This document shows, in pieces, positions 31,949-41,033 of a stretch of DNA of 47,372 nt (its first letter is position 1; each line of letters opens with the position of its first letter). The notes beneath the pieces are model-generated. The model saw nothing but the letters and a program-made list of their open reading frames with translations. It was not told the DNA's origin and ran no database searches. Origin of the DNA: Acidimicrobiaceae bacterium (GTDB taxonomy: Bacteria; Actinomycetota; Acidimicrobiia; Acidimicrobiales; JAUTXP01); the NCBI GenBank assembly GCA_030837965.1, contig JAUTXP010000038.1, positions 1 through 47,372 on the forward strand, read 5' to 3'. A program made the translations under genes and the position numbers.

Positions 31949-32743
31949 ATGTCCCTCGACTTCGAATACCGCATCGTCGACGTGTTCTCCGACAAGCCCT
32001 TGGCAGGCAACGCCTTGTGCGTGGTCCTCGATCCCGTCCCCGAGCCGGTGATGCAGGCCATCGCCCGCGAGGTCAATCTCAGCGAGACGACGTTCCCGGT
32101 CGTGACCGCAGACGGCGAGTACGAGAACCGCATCTTCACGCCCACGTTGGAGCTGCCCTTCGCGGGCCATCCGACCTTGGGCACGGCCTGGGTCCTCGGC
32201 CCGGGCCGTTGGATGCAGCACACCGCGGGGGCCGACGTGGAGGTGGTGGTCGACCAAGGCGGCGCGGTGATGACGCAGCCCGACCCGACGTACTCCCCTG
32301 CCGACTCGGCCGATGCCGTCCAAGCCCTCGGACTGCCTGGCGCCGAGGGCGCCTGGGTCGCGCAAGCCGCAGGCAACCGCATGTTCCTCGTCCTTACCGA
32401 GTCGGCCATCGACCGCCTCGAACCCGACATGCACGCGGTGGCCGCCGTCAGCCGCAACAACAGCAGCGTCACCCTCGCCGTCGTGCGCAGGCTCGACGAC
32501 CGCACCCTGCACGTGCGCGTCTTCGTGCCTGGCGCGGGCATCCCCGAGGACCCGGGCACGGGCTCGGCCGCAGGCCCCATCGGCCTCCTGGCCCGCACGC
32601 ACTGGGGCACGGACGCCGACGTCACCGTCCGCCAAGGCGCCGAGGTGGGCAGGCCCTGCATTATCGAGGTGCACGCCGAAGAAGGTGCGCTGCGGGTTGG
32701 CGGCCGAGTGGCCATGTGTGCCAAAGGACACTTTTCGCTGTAA
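31949..32743 (+). CDS. PhzF family isomerase/epimerase-like protein
   Basis: A 264-residue PhzF-fold protein: RIVDVFSDKPLAGNALCVV (N-terminal), NLSETTFPV with the conserved Glu46, FAGHPTLGTAWVL, and the second-domain motif DPGTGSAAGPIGLL. PhzF isomerises an intermediate of phenazine synthesis, but most relatives have unknown substrates and no phenazine genes are here. It lies 28 bp upstream of sufD on the same strand and could be co-transcribed with it. Confidence 0.9.
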   Translation: MSLDFEYRIVDVFSDKPLAGNALCVVLDPVPEPVMQAIAREVNLSETTFPVVTADGEYENRIFTPTLELPFAGHPTLGTAWVLGPGRWMQHTAGADVEVVVDQGGAVMTQPDPTYSPADSADAVQALGLPGAEGAWVAQAAGNRMFLVLTESAIDRLEPDMHAVAAVSRNNSSVTLAVVRRLDDRTLHVRVFVPGAGIPEDPGTGSAAGPIGLLARTHWGTDADVTVRQGAEVGRPCIIEVHAEEGALRVGGRVAMCAKGHFSL

Positions 32744-32771
32744 GGGGACCCGCAGGTAGGATCGGCCCAGC

Positions 32772-33947
32772 GTGACCGCCTTCACCGACGTCTCCTTGCC
32801 GAGCGAGTCGGAGGAAGTGTGGCGCTACAGCCGCATCTCCCAACTCGACCTCGGCGCGTTCGCCCCCCTCTCCGACAAGCGCGCCGAAGAACCGGGCGTG
32901 CCGGCTGCGTTGCAGGCCGTGGTCGAAGCTTGCGGCCCGTACGCGGCGCTGGCTGTGGTGCGCAACGGCTCGCTCGCCCACGTGGACATGGCCGACCCTG
33001 CCGTCGAGATCGAGGCCATGGCCGGGGACGACGCCGATGTGGTGGCGGGCGAGGACGACGTGTTCACCCGCCTCAGCCGCGAGCACGCGCTCGACACCGT
33101 TGCCGTGCGCATCAAGCGGGGCGCGGTGGTCGAGCGGCCCGTCGTGGTCTTGCACTGGATCGACGCCGACGGCGCCGCCGTCTTTCCCCGCCTGGTCGTC
33201 CACGCGGGCGAGGCCAGCCAGGCCGTCGTGCTCGACCACGTGTCCTCGCCTTCGTCGACCAGCGCGCTGACTGCGCCCGTCGTCCAACTCGACCTGGCCG
33301 ACGCGGCCAACCTGGCCTACCTCAACGTGCAGGAGCTGGGGCCGTCGGTCTGGCAGGTCGCCTATCACGTCAGCCAGGTGGCGAGGGATGCGTCGTTGGC
33401 TGCGTCCCTGGTGGCCTTGGGCGGCGACTATGCCCGGGTGCGGGCCGACTCCCGACTGGCCGGGCAGGGCGGCACGAGCAACCTGCTGGCCGTCTACTTC
33501 GGCGACCACGGCCAGATGCACGACTTCCGCACCATGCAGGACCACGTGGGGCCCAAGACCACCAGCGACCTGTTGTTCAAGGGCGCGGTGCAGGACCTGG
33601 CCCACTCCGTGTACTCCGGCTTGATCCGGGTGCGCAAGGGCGCGGCGGGCACCAACGCCTTTCAGACCAACCGAAACCTGGTGCTGACCGAAGGCGCTCA
33701 CGCCGACTCTGTGCCCAACCTCGAGATCGAGGAGAACGACGTGCGCTGCTCGCACGCGTCGGCGGTGGGCCCCATCGACGAGGAGCAGCGCTACTACCTC
33801 GAAGCGAGAGGCGTGCCTTCAGACGTGGCCGACCGCCTGATCGTGCTCGGCTTCTTCGAGGAGGTCATCGATCGCACGCCGGTCGAAGGGCTGCGGCCGC
33901 GGTTGCGCGACGCGGTGGCGGCCAAGCTGTTGAGGCAGACCCGATGA
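32772..33947 (+). CDS. sufD: Fe-S cluster assembly protein SufD
   Basis: A 391-residue SufD, the paralogue of SufB in the SufBCD scaffold. SEEVWRYSRISQLDL at the start and the C-terminal core are typical (DLLFKGAVQDLAHSVYSGLIRV, QTNRNLVLTEGAHADSVPNLEIEENDVRCSHASAVGPIDEEQRYYLEARGV, in part). GTG 32772 is the start. The stop overlaps the Rieske gene by ATGA. Confidence 0.93.
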   Translation: MTAFTDVSLPSESEEVWRYSRISQLDLGAFAPLSDKRAEEPGVPAALQAVVEACGPYAALAVVRNGSLAHVDMADPAVEIEAMAGDDADVVAGEDDVFTRLSREHALDTVAVRIKRGAVVERPVVVLHWIDADGAAVFPRLVVHAGEASQAVVLDHVSSPSSTSALTAPVVQLDLADAANLAYLNVQELGPSVWQVAYHVSQVARDASLAASLVALGGDYARVRADSRLAGQGGTSNLLAVYFGDHGQMHDFRTMQDHVGPKTTSDLLFKGAVQDLAHSVYSGLIRVRKGAAGTNAFQTNRNLVLTEGAHADSVPNLEIEENDVRCSHASAVGPIDEEQRYYLEARGVPSDVADRLIVLGFFEEVIDRTPVEGLRPRLRDAVAAKLLRQTR

Positions 33948-34267
33948 GCCAGTCGACCGCGGTGCGAGTGTGTGGGCGCCACGACGTGGACGCGGGTCAG
34001 GCCCGCCGGTTCGACGTGGACGGACACCGCATCGCGCTGGTCCGTATCGGCGACGACTTCTACGCCATCGGCGACCGGTGCAGCCACGCTGACTTCTCCC
34101 TGTCCGACGGCGAGGTCTACCCGGACGACCTGGAGATCGAGTGCTGGAAGCACGGGAGCACGTTCTCGCTGACGACCGGCGAGCCGCAGTCGCTCCCCGC
34201 AGTGCGGCCCGTGCCCGTGTACGACGTTCGTGTTGAAGGCGACGACGTGTTGGTGGTGCTGCCATGA
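33944..34267 (+). CDS. Rieske-type [2Fe-2S] ferredoxin of the SUF cluster
   Basis: A 107-residue non-haem Rieske protein. Cys46-X-His48 (DRCSHADF) and Cys67-X2-His70 (ECWKHGSTF) bind the [2Fe-2S] centre. It probably supplies electrons to SUF assembly or to an oxygenase. It overlaps sufD by ATGA (33944-33947) and sufC by ATGA (34264-34267). Such a gene between sufD and sufC is common in Actinobacteria. Confidence 0.92.
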   Translation: MSQSTAVRVCGRHDVDAGQARRFDVDGHRIALVRIGDDFYAIGDRCSHADFSLSDGEVYPDDLEIECWKHGSTFSLTTGEPQSLPAVRPVPVYDVRVEGDDVLVVLP

Positions 34268-35073
34268 GCGGCCACGTGCTTCGCATCGAGGGGTTGCGGG
34301 CCAAAGTGGCCGACCGCGAGATCCTGCAGGGCGTCGACCTCGAGGTGCAGGGCGGCCAGGTCCATGCCGTCATGGGTCCGAACGGCTCGGGCAAGTCGAC
34401 TCTTTCGCATGTCCTGATGGGGCATCCGGGCTACGAGGTATTGGCCGGCTCGGTGACCCTTGACGGGGTGGACCTGCTGACCCTGCCCACGTGGAAGCGA
34501 TTGCAGGCCGGGCTGTTCCTCGCCATGCAGTACCCGATCGAGGTGCCGGGCGTCAGCCTCGAGGACGTGATGACCGAGTCCTTCGTGGCCGCGGGCCGGG
34601 TCAACGAGCCCGTGCGCGAGCTGGTCGCGGCCGAGGCCCGGCGCATCGGCTTCGACGAGCGCTTCTTGTCCCGTCCCATGAACGTGGACCTGTCCGGCGG
34701 CGAGAAGAAGCGCAATGAGACGCTGCAACTGGGCGTGCTCAAGCCCCGCTTCGCCGTCCTCGACGAGATCGACTCGGGGCTGGACGTGGATGCGCTCCGG
34801 GCCGTGGCCCGGCGCATCGAGGCGGCCACCAACGAAGACGGCCTGGGCGTGCTCGCCATCACCCACTACAACCGGCTGCTCCACGAGCTGAAGCCGGACG
34901 TCATCCACGTCCTGTCGAAGGGCCGCATCGTCGCCACCGGCGGCCCCGACCTGGCCACCGAGCTGGAGCGCACGGGCTACGCCGCGTATGGCGGGCCCGA
35001 CGACCAGACCGAGTCCCGTCCACTGGCGCAAAACCCATTCGCCCCAGACCCGTTCGCGGACCCGTTGGCATGA
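34264..35073 (+). CDS. sufC: Fe-S assembly ATPase SufC, copy 1
   Basis: A 269-residue ABC ATPase that drives the SufBCD complex. Walker A is GPNGSGKST, Q-loop AMQYPIEVPG, signature LSGGEKKRNE, Walker B FAVLDEIDSGLD, switch His ITHYNRLL. A ~25-residue Pro-rich C-terminal tail (NPFAPDPFADPLA) is extra compared with copy 2. Coupled to the Rieske gene and to the DUF1707 gene by ATGA overlaps. A second sufC lies at 43816. Confidence 0.94.
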   Translation: MSGHVLRIEGLRAKVADREILQGVDLEVQGGQVHAVMGPNGSGKSTLSHVLMGHPGYEVLAGSVTLDGVDLLTLPTWKRLQAGLFLAMQYPIEVPGVSLEDVMTESFVAAGRVNEPVRELVAAEARRIGFDERFLSRPMNVDLSGGEKKRNETLQLGVLKPRFAVLDEIDSGLDVDALRAVARRIEAATNEDGLGVLAITHYNRLLHELKPDVIHVLSKGRIVATGGPDLATELERTGYAAYGGPDDQTESRPLAQNPFAPDPFADPLA

Positions 35074-35588
35074 CCGTTCCCGAAGCCGAGCGCGATCGCG
35101 TCATCGCCGTCCTGCGGGAGCAGGCGGCCGAGGGCAGGCTGGACATGGACGAGTTCGGCCAGCGCCTGGACGAGGCCTACCAGGCCGCATCCGCCGAGCA
35201 GTTGCAGCACGCGTTGCGAGAGCTGCCGGTGGAGCCGGTGATGGCCCCGCTTTCGTCGCCGCCCCGCCGCACCGACTCGCCCCGTCCGACCCGTGGCCCG
35301 GCCCAACGCACCACCCGCGGACCCGCCGCCCTGCGCCATGGAGGTCCCCAGCGCCACCGCCACCCGGCGACCACGCGGGACAAGAAGGCGACGGTGGCCC
35401 GGGTGGCCTGGAAGACCCATCTGCATACGTACATCTGGGTGAACCTCATGCTGGTCCTCATCTGGGCCATGACCAGTCCAGGCGGGTACTTCTGGCCCAT
35501 GTGGCCGATGATGGGCTGGGGCATCGGGCTGGTGGCCCACGGCACGGCCTACGTGTCCGGCAAGGACCGCGGCCGACACGACCGGTAG
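35070..35588 (+). CDS. DUF1707 and 2TM domain protein
   Basis: A 172-residue protein. The N-terminus (EAERDRVIAVLREQAAEGRLDMDEFGQRLDEAY, in part) is a DUF1707 domain, a short helical SHOCT-like module common in Actinobacteria. A basic/Pro linker and two membrane helices follow (YIWVNLMLVLIWAM and MWPMMGWGIGLVAHG). It starts inside the sufC stop (ATGA 35070-35073), so it ends the sufD operon. Its role there is unknown. Confidence 0.85.
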   Translation: MTVPEAERDRVIAVLREQAAEGRLDMDEFGQRLDEAYQAASAEQLQHALRELPVEPVMAPLSSPPRRTDSPRPTRGPAQRTTRGPAALRHGGPQRHRHPATTRDKKATVARVAWKTHLHTYIWVNLMLVLIWAMTSPGGYFWPMWPMMGWGIGLVAHGTAYVSGKDRGRHDR

Positions 35589-35649
35589 GTCGGGCGCAGG
35601 AGCGGGCAGCGCGGTAGGAGCGGCGCGCCCACGTCACGAACTTGTAGGG

Positions 35650-37410
35650 GTGCAGAAGCTTCTCGCCATCGTCGTCCTCGTGGCGGGCCTGGTCGGCGTG
35701 GCCGTGGCCCGGGCCGACGATCGTCCGGACAGCAAGACGCAGCCGGTGGTCGACGGCTGCAACCGCTCGCAGTTGGCGTTGTTGGCCGAAGGAGGCGTGG
35801 GCCTGACCGACGTGGCCCATCCCACGGTCTTCCCGAGCTGGGTCTACGTCGACGGGGACAACACGCCCAAGACGCTGGAGGGGACCGTCAAGGGCGCCCA
35901 CACCGCGGGCACCGACCTGTTCGGCGTGCACAAGACGTACGACGCCAACTTCGACGTGACCCCTGACCCCGGCTTCGAGTCGCTGCTGTCGACTCGCAAC
36001 GCCGAGGAAGACCCGCCCCAGGTCCACACCGAGTACGAGAGCGGGCTGCTGCCGCTGTGGGCCTGGCCCTCGCCCGGCGACCACGTGCGCGAGACGGGCT
36101 CGTTCATCTGGGACTGCGGCCACTGGCAGGGCGCGTCCCGCAAATACTCGAACAGCGACTACCTCCCCACCGACCCGCTGGCCACCATCGGTCAGGAGGA
36201 GATCGGCGGCGAGGCGGCCGAGATCCATCCCATCCAGGAGCTGGCCACGTGGCGGCGCCAGCCCTCACTGACTGGGGCCGGCGCGGGCGCGGCGTCACAG
36301 CTCGACGTGTTCCTCTCCAACCAGGGCGGCAAGGCCAAAGCCGTCATGGAGTGCGCGCTGTCCTCGCCCACCCATGCCACCGCGGCGGCGGCGCGCATCG
36401 CGGCCGGGCAGGGCTGCTCGCAGCTCCAGAAGATCGCGGGCAAGGACTACACGTACGTGCTGAAGGCGCCGGAGCCCAAGCCCGCGGCTGACTCGGTGCT
36501 GCGGGTGCGATCCATCCCGCGCACGTCGAAGCATGCGCCCGCCGACGTGGTGACCCGAGTGGTGGGCGACCGGGTCCAGGTGACCGTGCCCTTCCACGAC
36601 GTGCCTGAGGCCAAGGACCTTCAGGAGTTCGGCGCCACCGTTCTGGCCTATTGGTCGTCGCCCACCGCGCCCGCGGCCCCGACCCGGCTGTTCAAGGTCA
36701 CGGTCGACGGGCTCCAGGTCTTCAACAACCTCGACGGCGACATCGGCCAGAACGGGTCCAACCCGTCGGTGGACGCGCCGGGCGAGTGGAACATGTTCCT
36801 CGATGTGGCGGGCCAGTGGACCAGCGTGCACAAGGCCGTGCCCCAGTTGGCCAAGGTGCCCAACGCCAAGCCCAACGGCGTGGCCCTCGACGTGTCCAAG
36901 CTGGCCCCGACCTATGTGGCCGTGCCCGACACGGCGTCTTCGGACCTGCGCCTGTTCGTGGACGCGAGGGAGTGCGACCTGCCCGGCTACACGGACTGCC
37001 CGGCCAACGAGCTCGACTTCGGCCAGTTCCCGGGCCGGGCCGAACTGGTGCGGCCCGTGTCGTCGTTGGCGGGCACGACCACGACCATCGCCTTGCACCC
37101 GCCGGTGTGCCCGTCGGACAGCGGATGCCCGGAGGAGAACAGCAAGCCGTCGCAGTGCCCAGTGGGCTGTTGGCAGATGGACTTCACCGTGGAGGACATC
37201 ACGCCCGCCCCGGGCCGCGCCGGCGCCGTCCCCGTCGCCGTGGCCATCGTCGGCGACGGCACGTCGGCCGGGACGTGGGTCAACGGTGTGCTGGGCGGGC
37301 TGCTGCCCACGTGGCGCGACCCCGTGACCCGGTACGGCCCTGACCAGGACGAGGAGCACGCGGTCATCGAGCAGGCCGTGCGCGCCGCCCAGCGTTCGTC
37401 CCCCCGCTAA
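35650..37410 (+). CDS. Large secreted hypothetical protein
   Basis: A 586-residue protein with an N-terminal signal peptide (QKLLAIVVLVAGLVGVAVARA). The mature part has many Trp and aromatic residues, an ETGSFIWDCGHWQG segment near residue 155, and a Cys-rich part near 465-515 (CDLPGYTDCP, VCPSDSGCPEE, CPVGCWQMDF), suggesting disulfides. I know no domain for it. GTG 35650 has no clear SD. It stands alone between the sufD operon and the convergent L,D-transpeptidase. Confidence 0.72.
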   Translation: MQKLLAIVVLVAGLVGVAVARADDRPDSKTQPVVDGCNRSQLALLAEGGVGLTDVAHPTVFPSWVYVDGDNTPKTLEGTVKGAHTAGTDLFGVHKTYDANFDVTPDPGFESLLSTRNAEEDPPQVHTEYESGLLPLWAWPSPGDHVRETGSFIWDCGHWQGASRKYSNSDYLPTDPLATIGQEEIGGEAAEIHPIQELATWRRQPSLTGAGAGAASQLDVFLSNQGGKAKAVMECALSSPTHATAAAARIAAGQGCSQLQKIAGKDYTYVLKAPEPKPAADSVLRVRSIPRTSKHAPADVVTRVVGDRVQVTVPFHDVPEAKDLQEFGATVLAYWSSPTAPAAPTRLFKVTVDGLQVFNNLDGDIGQNGSNPSVDAPGEWNMFLDVAGQWTSVHKAVPQLAKVPNAKPNGVALDVSKLAPTYVAVPDTASSDLRLFVDARECDLPGYTDCPANELDFGQFPGRAELVRPVSSLAGTTTTIALHPPVCPSDSGCPEENSKPSQCPVGCWQMDFTVEDITPAPGRAGAVPVAVAIVGDGTSAGTWVNGVLGGLLPTWRDPVTRYGPDQDEEHAVIEQAVRAAQRSSPR

Positions 37411-37426
37411 CCCTTCGGAGGGGCCG

Positions 37427-38371
37427 TCAGGGGGTGAGGGTGGTCGACGTGGTTGAGGTCGACGTCGTCGAGGTGGACGACGTGGTGGTGGGCGCAATCG
37501 TGCTCGACGTGGTCGTGGGCTTGGCCGTGGTCGTCGTGGCCCCTGCGTCGGACGGCGCCTGCTCATTGAACGGCACCGGCGCCTTGGGTCCGCCCAGCAC
37601 GTAGACGGCCGTGCCCGACGCCACCGTGTCGAAGAACCACTTCGACGCGGCCATTGGGATACGCACGCATCCGTGGGAGGCCGGGTAGCCGGGCACCGAC
37701 GGCGCCCCGTGGATGGCGATGCCGCCGTTGAAGTAGAGCGGGTTCCAGAGCTGGCCCAGTCGGCTCACCCGAATGCCGTTGATCTTGCGGGAGATGTGGA
37801 AGGAGCCGCCGGGCGTGACCGCGGTCGCGCACTGGCCGTCCACGCAGTAGTGCTTCCCGCTGCCGGTCGATACGGGCAGGACGCGCAACAGGGCGCCGTC
37901 CTTGTAGAGGAACAGCACCTGGCGCTTGAGGTCGACCTCGACCCTGTTGGCCCCGCCGTCGCCCATCATGGCCCCGGGCGCCCCCGCCGTCTGAAGCTTG
38001 TCCACCACGTCCTTGGTGGCTCGGCCGGTGCGGGCTAGACCCTCGACCTTCTGGAAGGCCATCACCGCGAAGGCGGTGGTGCCGTCGAAGGTGCCGTCGA
38101 CCTTGCCCGCGTCGTAGTGCAGTGAGGTGAGGCGCTGCTCCAGCGCCAGCACGTCCGGGCCCTTCGAGCCCTTGCCCAGTCCGGGCGGGATGGGCTTGAG
38201 GGTTGTGGTCGTGGCCGGGGCCGTGGTGGTGGTCGACGACGATGTGGTCGTGGACGACGTGGTCGTGCTGGAGACGGCCGACTCCCCGGACGCATGGCTG
38301 CACGCGGCGAGTCCGACAGCCAACAGGACGGCCGCCGCCGTCAGCCTGTTGGTAGGCGCGTGGTGGTCCAT
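37427..38371 (-). CDS. L,D-transpeptidase lipoprotein with peptidoglycan-binding domain
   Basis: A 314-residue cell-wall enzyme that forms 3-3 peptidoglycan cross-links or attaches proteins. A lipobox LAAC with Cys24 follows a hydrophobic signal. A Ser/Thr linker and a peptidoglycan-binding-1 domain (residues ~65-130, VLALEQRLTSLHYDAGKVDG) come next. The YkuD domain has HGAPSVPGYPASHGCVRIP with His221, His233 and Cys235. The tail is Thr/Ser low complexity, unusual at both ends. AAGGAA lies before ATG 38371. It diverges from the LLM oxidoreductase gene. Confidence 0.93.
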   Translation of the reverse strand: MDHHAPTNRLTAAAVLLAVGLAACSHASGESAVSSTTTSSTTTSSSTTTTAPATTTTLKPIPPGLGKGSKGPDVLALEQRLTSLHYDAGKVDGTFDGTTAFAVMAFQKVEGLARTGRATKDVVDKLQTAGAPGAMMGDGGANRVEVDLKRQVLFLYKDGALLRVLPVSTGSGKHYCVDGQCATAVTPGGSFHISRKINGIRVSRLGQLWNPLYFNGGIAIHGAPSVPGYPASHGCVRIPMAASKWFFDTVASGTAVYVLGGPKAPVPFNEQAPSDAGATTTTAKPTTTSSTIAPTTTSSTSTTSTSTTSTTLTP

Positions 38372-38513
38372 GATCGTTCCTTGCAGTGGGGAAGTGATGC
38401 CGCCGGTTTGACGCTCAAGTATGGAGGATCGTTCCCGGACAATTCGAACTTTGGCCGCTCCGGGCCTGGCGACCGAGGAACTAGGGTGCCATCGCCGTCA
38501 GTGTCCAGGGGGG

Positions 38514-39689
38514 ATGCCGTTGCGCTTCTTCAGCTTTCACCTGATGCCGTATCCGGCCCTGCCGCCGGACTACGACGGGCCTGCGTGGGTCACCTGCCCC
38601 AATGAGCTGTTCGACCCGGCCATCGGTCACGAGGTCTACAACCGCTATCTGGACGAGCTCATTTACGCCGAGGAATTGGGCTTCGACGGGGTGTGCGTCA
38701 ACGAGCACCACCAGAACGCCTACGGGATCATGCCGTCGCCCAACTTGATGGGATCGATCCTCGCCCGCCAGACCAAGCGGGTGAAGATCGCCATCGTGGG
38801 CAACGCCCTGCCCCTCTACGACCCGCCCACGCGGGTGGCAGAGGAGTTCGCCATGATCGACAACATCAGCGGCGGGCGGCTCATCGCAGGCTTCGTCGTC
38901 GGGGGCGGCCCTGAGTACTACTCGTTCTCCATGAACCCGGCCCACGCCAGGGACCGCTTCGCCGAGGCCCACGAGATCATCATGCGGGCCTGGACCGAGC
39001 CCGGTCCTTTCGAGTACGTGGGCAAGCACTACAAGCTCCGCTACGTCAACACGTGGCCCCGGCCGTTCCAACAGCCCCATCCAGAGGTCTGGATTCCGGG
39101 CGCGGGATCGCTGGAGACCATGGAGTTCGTGGCCAAGCACCACTACGCCTACATGGGCATCCCGTACTTCCACATCTCCGTGTTCGACCGCACCTTCCGC
39201 ATGTTCCGCGAGGCCTGTGAGCGCGAGGGCTACGAGTACGACCCGCTGCAAGCCGGATGGCTCGAGCCCATTTACGTGGCCGAGACGGACGAGCAGGCCC
39301 GGACGGAGTACGAGAGCCATTTCTGGTACTTCGTGAAGCGGCTCCTGCCCGGCATCAACATCTCGCCCCCCGGCTATACGTCCTTGCGCTCGATCGAGAA
39401 CATCCTCAAGGGCGCGGGCACCTTCGCCATCAACTTGACCTCTTGGGACGAGGTCGTCGAGGGCCAGTACGCAATCGTGGGGTCGCCGGAGACGGTGGCC
39501 GAGAAGCTCATCGAGTCGTTGGGTCGACTGGGCACCGGCAATCTGCTCGGCCTGTTCCAACTGGGGACGCTCCCCGGCCACCTCACCCGCAAGAGCCTCG
39601 AGCTGTTCGCCAACGAGGTCATGCCCAAGCTGCGCAAGGAGTTCCCCGAGGGCGCCCGCGTCTTGCGCGGCCAGTCGGCGGTGGCGTGA
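38514..39689 (+). CDS. LLM-class (luciferase-like) flavin oxidoreductase
   Basis: A 391-residue bacterial-luciferase-like monooxygenase/oxidoreductase: FFSFHLMPYP at the start, FDGVCVNEHHQNAYGIMPSPNL, DNISGGRLIAGFVVGGGPEYYS and AIVGSPETVAEKLIE. It uses FMN or F420. AGGGGGG directly abuts ATG 38514, leaving no spacer. TTG 38520 has a 6-base spacer and gives the usual M-R-F-F start, so TTG may be the real start. It likely forms an operon with the hydrolase that follows without a gap. Confidence 0.87.
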   Translation: MPLRFFSFHLMPYPALPPDYDGPAWVTCPNELFDPAIGHEVYNRYLDELIYAEELGFDGVCVNEHHQNAYGIMPSPNLMGSILARQTKRVKIAIVGNALPLYDPPTRVAEEFAMIDNISGGRLIAGFVVGGGPEYYSFSMNPAHARDRFAEAHEIIMRAWTEPGPFEYVGKHYKLRYVNTWPRPFQQPHPEVWIPGAGSLETMEFVAKHHYAYMGIPYFHISVFDRTFRMFREACEREGYEYDPLQAGWLEPIYVAETDEQARTEYESHFWYFVKRLLPGINISPPGYTSLRSIENILKGAGTFAINLTSWDEVVEGQYAIVGSPETVAEKLIESLGRLGTGNLLGLFQLGTLPGHLTRKSLELFANEVMPKLRKEFPEGARVLRGQSAVA

Positions 39690-40508
39690 ATGGGATCGGT
39701 GAGCGAGGAGAAGGTCTCCACCCAGGTCGGCAAGGTCCAGGTGTTCAGAGGCGGAGTGGCGGGCGGCCCGCCCGTCGTCTATCTCCACTCCGCGCAGGGC
39801 GAGTCCGCTGGCCTGTTGTTGTTGGAGCGACTGGCCGACTGGGCCTCGGTGACCGCGCCGGTGTTCCCCGGCTTCGGCGAGTCCGAAGGCATCGAGCACA
39901 TCGACGACGTGGAGGACGCCGTCTTCCATCTGCTCGACGTGTTCGACCAACTGGGCCTTGCCTCGGCTGCGGTGGTGGGCCTGTCACTGGGCGGCTGGCT
40001 GGCGGCCGAGATCGCCACCCGGTATCCCGAGCGGGTCTCCAAGCTGGTGCTGGTCAACCCGGCCGGGCTCTACATCGCGGGCCACCCCATCAAGGAGATC
40101 TTCGGCCGCAACCTGGACGACCTGGCCGTGGAGATGTTCGCCGACCAGGACCACCCGGTGGCCCAGTTGATGCACCACATGTCGACGTTCGCGACATCGA
40201 CCATCAGCGGCGAGATCCCGTTCGACATGCTGCGTCCGCTGCTCCAGGCCCAGGCGGCCACGGCCAAGCTGGGATGGGACCCGTACCTCCACAACCCCAA
40301 GCTGGCCCGGCGGCTGTACCGGGTCAGCGCGCCGACGTTGATCGTGCACGGGGCCCAGGACGGTCTCATCCCCCGAGCCCATGCCGAGGCCTATGCCTCT
40401 GGCATCGCGGGGGCGCGGCTGGTGGACGTGGAGGGCGCGGCCCACATGCTGCCGCTGGAGAAGCCCGACGAGCTGGACCGGCTGGTGCGGGAGTTCGTGG
40501 AGGGCTGA
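39690..40508 (+). CDS. Alpha/beta hydrolase (serine nucleophile)
   Basis: A 272-residue alpha/beta hydrolase. VVGLSLGGWLAAEIA holds the nucleophile Ser, IVHGAQDGLIPRAHA the Asp, and EGAAHMLPLEKPDEL the His. The ATG at 39690 directly follows the LLM gene's TGA. Pairing with an LLM oxygenase suggests that one opens or oxygenates a substrate and the other hydrolyses it (inference). The substrate is unknown. Confidence 0.87.
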   Translation: MGSVSEEKVSTQVGKVQVFRGGVAGGPPVVYLHSAQGESAGLLLLERLADWASVTAPVFPGFGESEGIEHIDDVEDAVFHLLDVFDQLGLASAAVVGLSLGGWLAAEIATRYPERVSKLVLVNPAGLYIAGHPIKEIFGRNLDDLAVEMFADQDHPVAQLMHHMSTFATSTISGEIPFDMLRPLLQAQAATAKLGWDPYLHNPKLARRLYRVSAPTLIVHGAQDGLIPRAHAEAYASGIAGARLVDVEGAAHMLPLEKPDELDRLVREFVEG

Positions 40509-40534
40509 GGGTCGGCCCTCGGCCGTCGGCCTTG

Positions 40535-41002
40535 CTACTGCGTCTCGGCCGCGGCCTTGATGCGTTGGAGCGTCTCCTCCATGCCCTTGGTGTTGTGCTC
40601 GTCGCGGTCCTTCACGCCGGTGGCCAGTCGGCCCAAGACCTTCATGACCGAGCCCCGCCGATCATCCCACCGCTCGGTGAGGGTGCAGGCGTCGTCGCCC
40701 TCGGCCTCGACCCGATAGGTCCAACGGGCGACAGGGAGGTTGGCCACCGAGGTGATGTCGAAGGCGACCTCGCGCCCGTCCTCCAAGGCCACGACCTTGC
40801 CGTTGGTGGACCACCGCCGCTGGCCCCTTCGATTGTGGCCTTTGAAGCGGGCGCCGACGGCGGTGCCTTTGGCGCCGTCCAGCCACTCGACCCGCTCGCA
40901 CTCCGGGCTCCAGTCGCCCATGCGGCTGAGGTCGGAGACGAGGGTGAAGACCCTGGAGGCGGGCGCGGCGACCCGAACGGACACTGATGCGTGTTGTGCC
41001 AT
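40535..41002 (-). CDS. SRPBCC (polyketide cyclase/START-like) family protein
   Basis: A 155-residue helix-grip protein: SVSVRVAAPASRVFTLVSDLSRMGDWSPECERVEWLDG (in part) and TLTERWDDR are typical of polyketide cyclase/dehydrase family members. These bind hydrophobic ligands in a cavity, and a specific ligand cannot be told. ATG 41002 is 31 bp from the divergent F420-type oxidoreductase start. Confidence 0.85.
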   Translation of the reverse strand: MAQHASVSVRVAAPASRVFTLVSDLSRMGDWSPECERVEWLDGAKGTAVGARFKGHNRRGQRRWSTNGKVVALEDGREVAFDITSVANLPVARWTYRVEAEGDDACTLTERWDDRRGSVMKVLGRLATGVKDRDEHNTKGMEETLQRIKAAAETQ

Positions 41003-41033
41003 GGCTGACAGCCTGCCCGTAGGCTGGCCTGGA

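Noticed and set aside
31930-32724. N-terminal extension of the dienoyl-CoA isomerase-like protein to over 540 residues
   Set aside because: The added part is antisense to the PhzF gene and lacks domain similarity; the crotonase domain starts normally at 31929.
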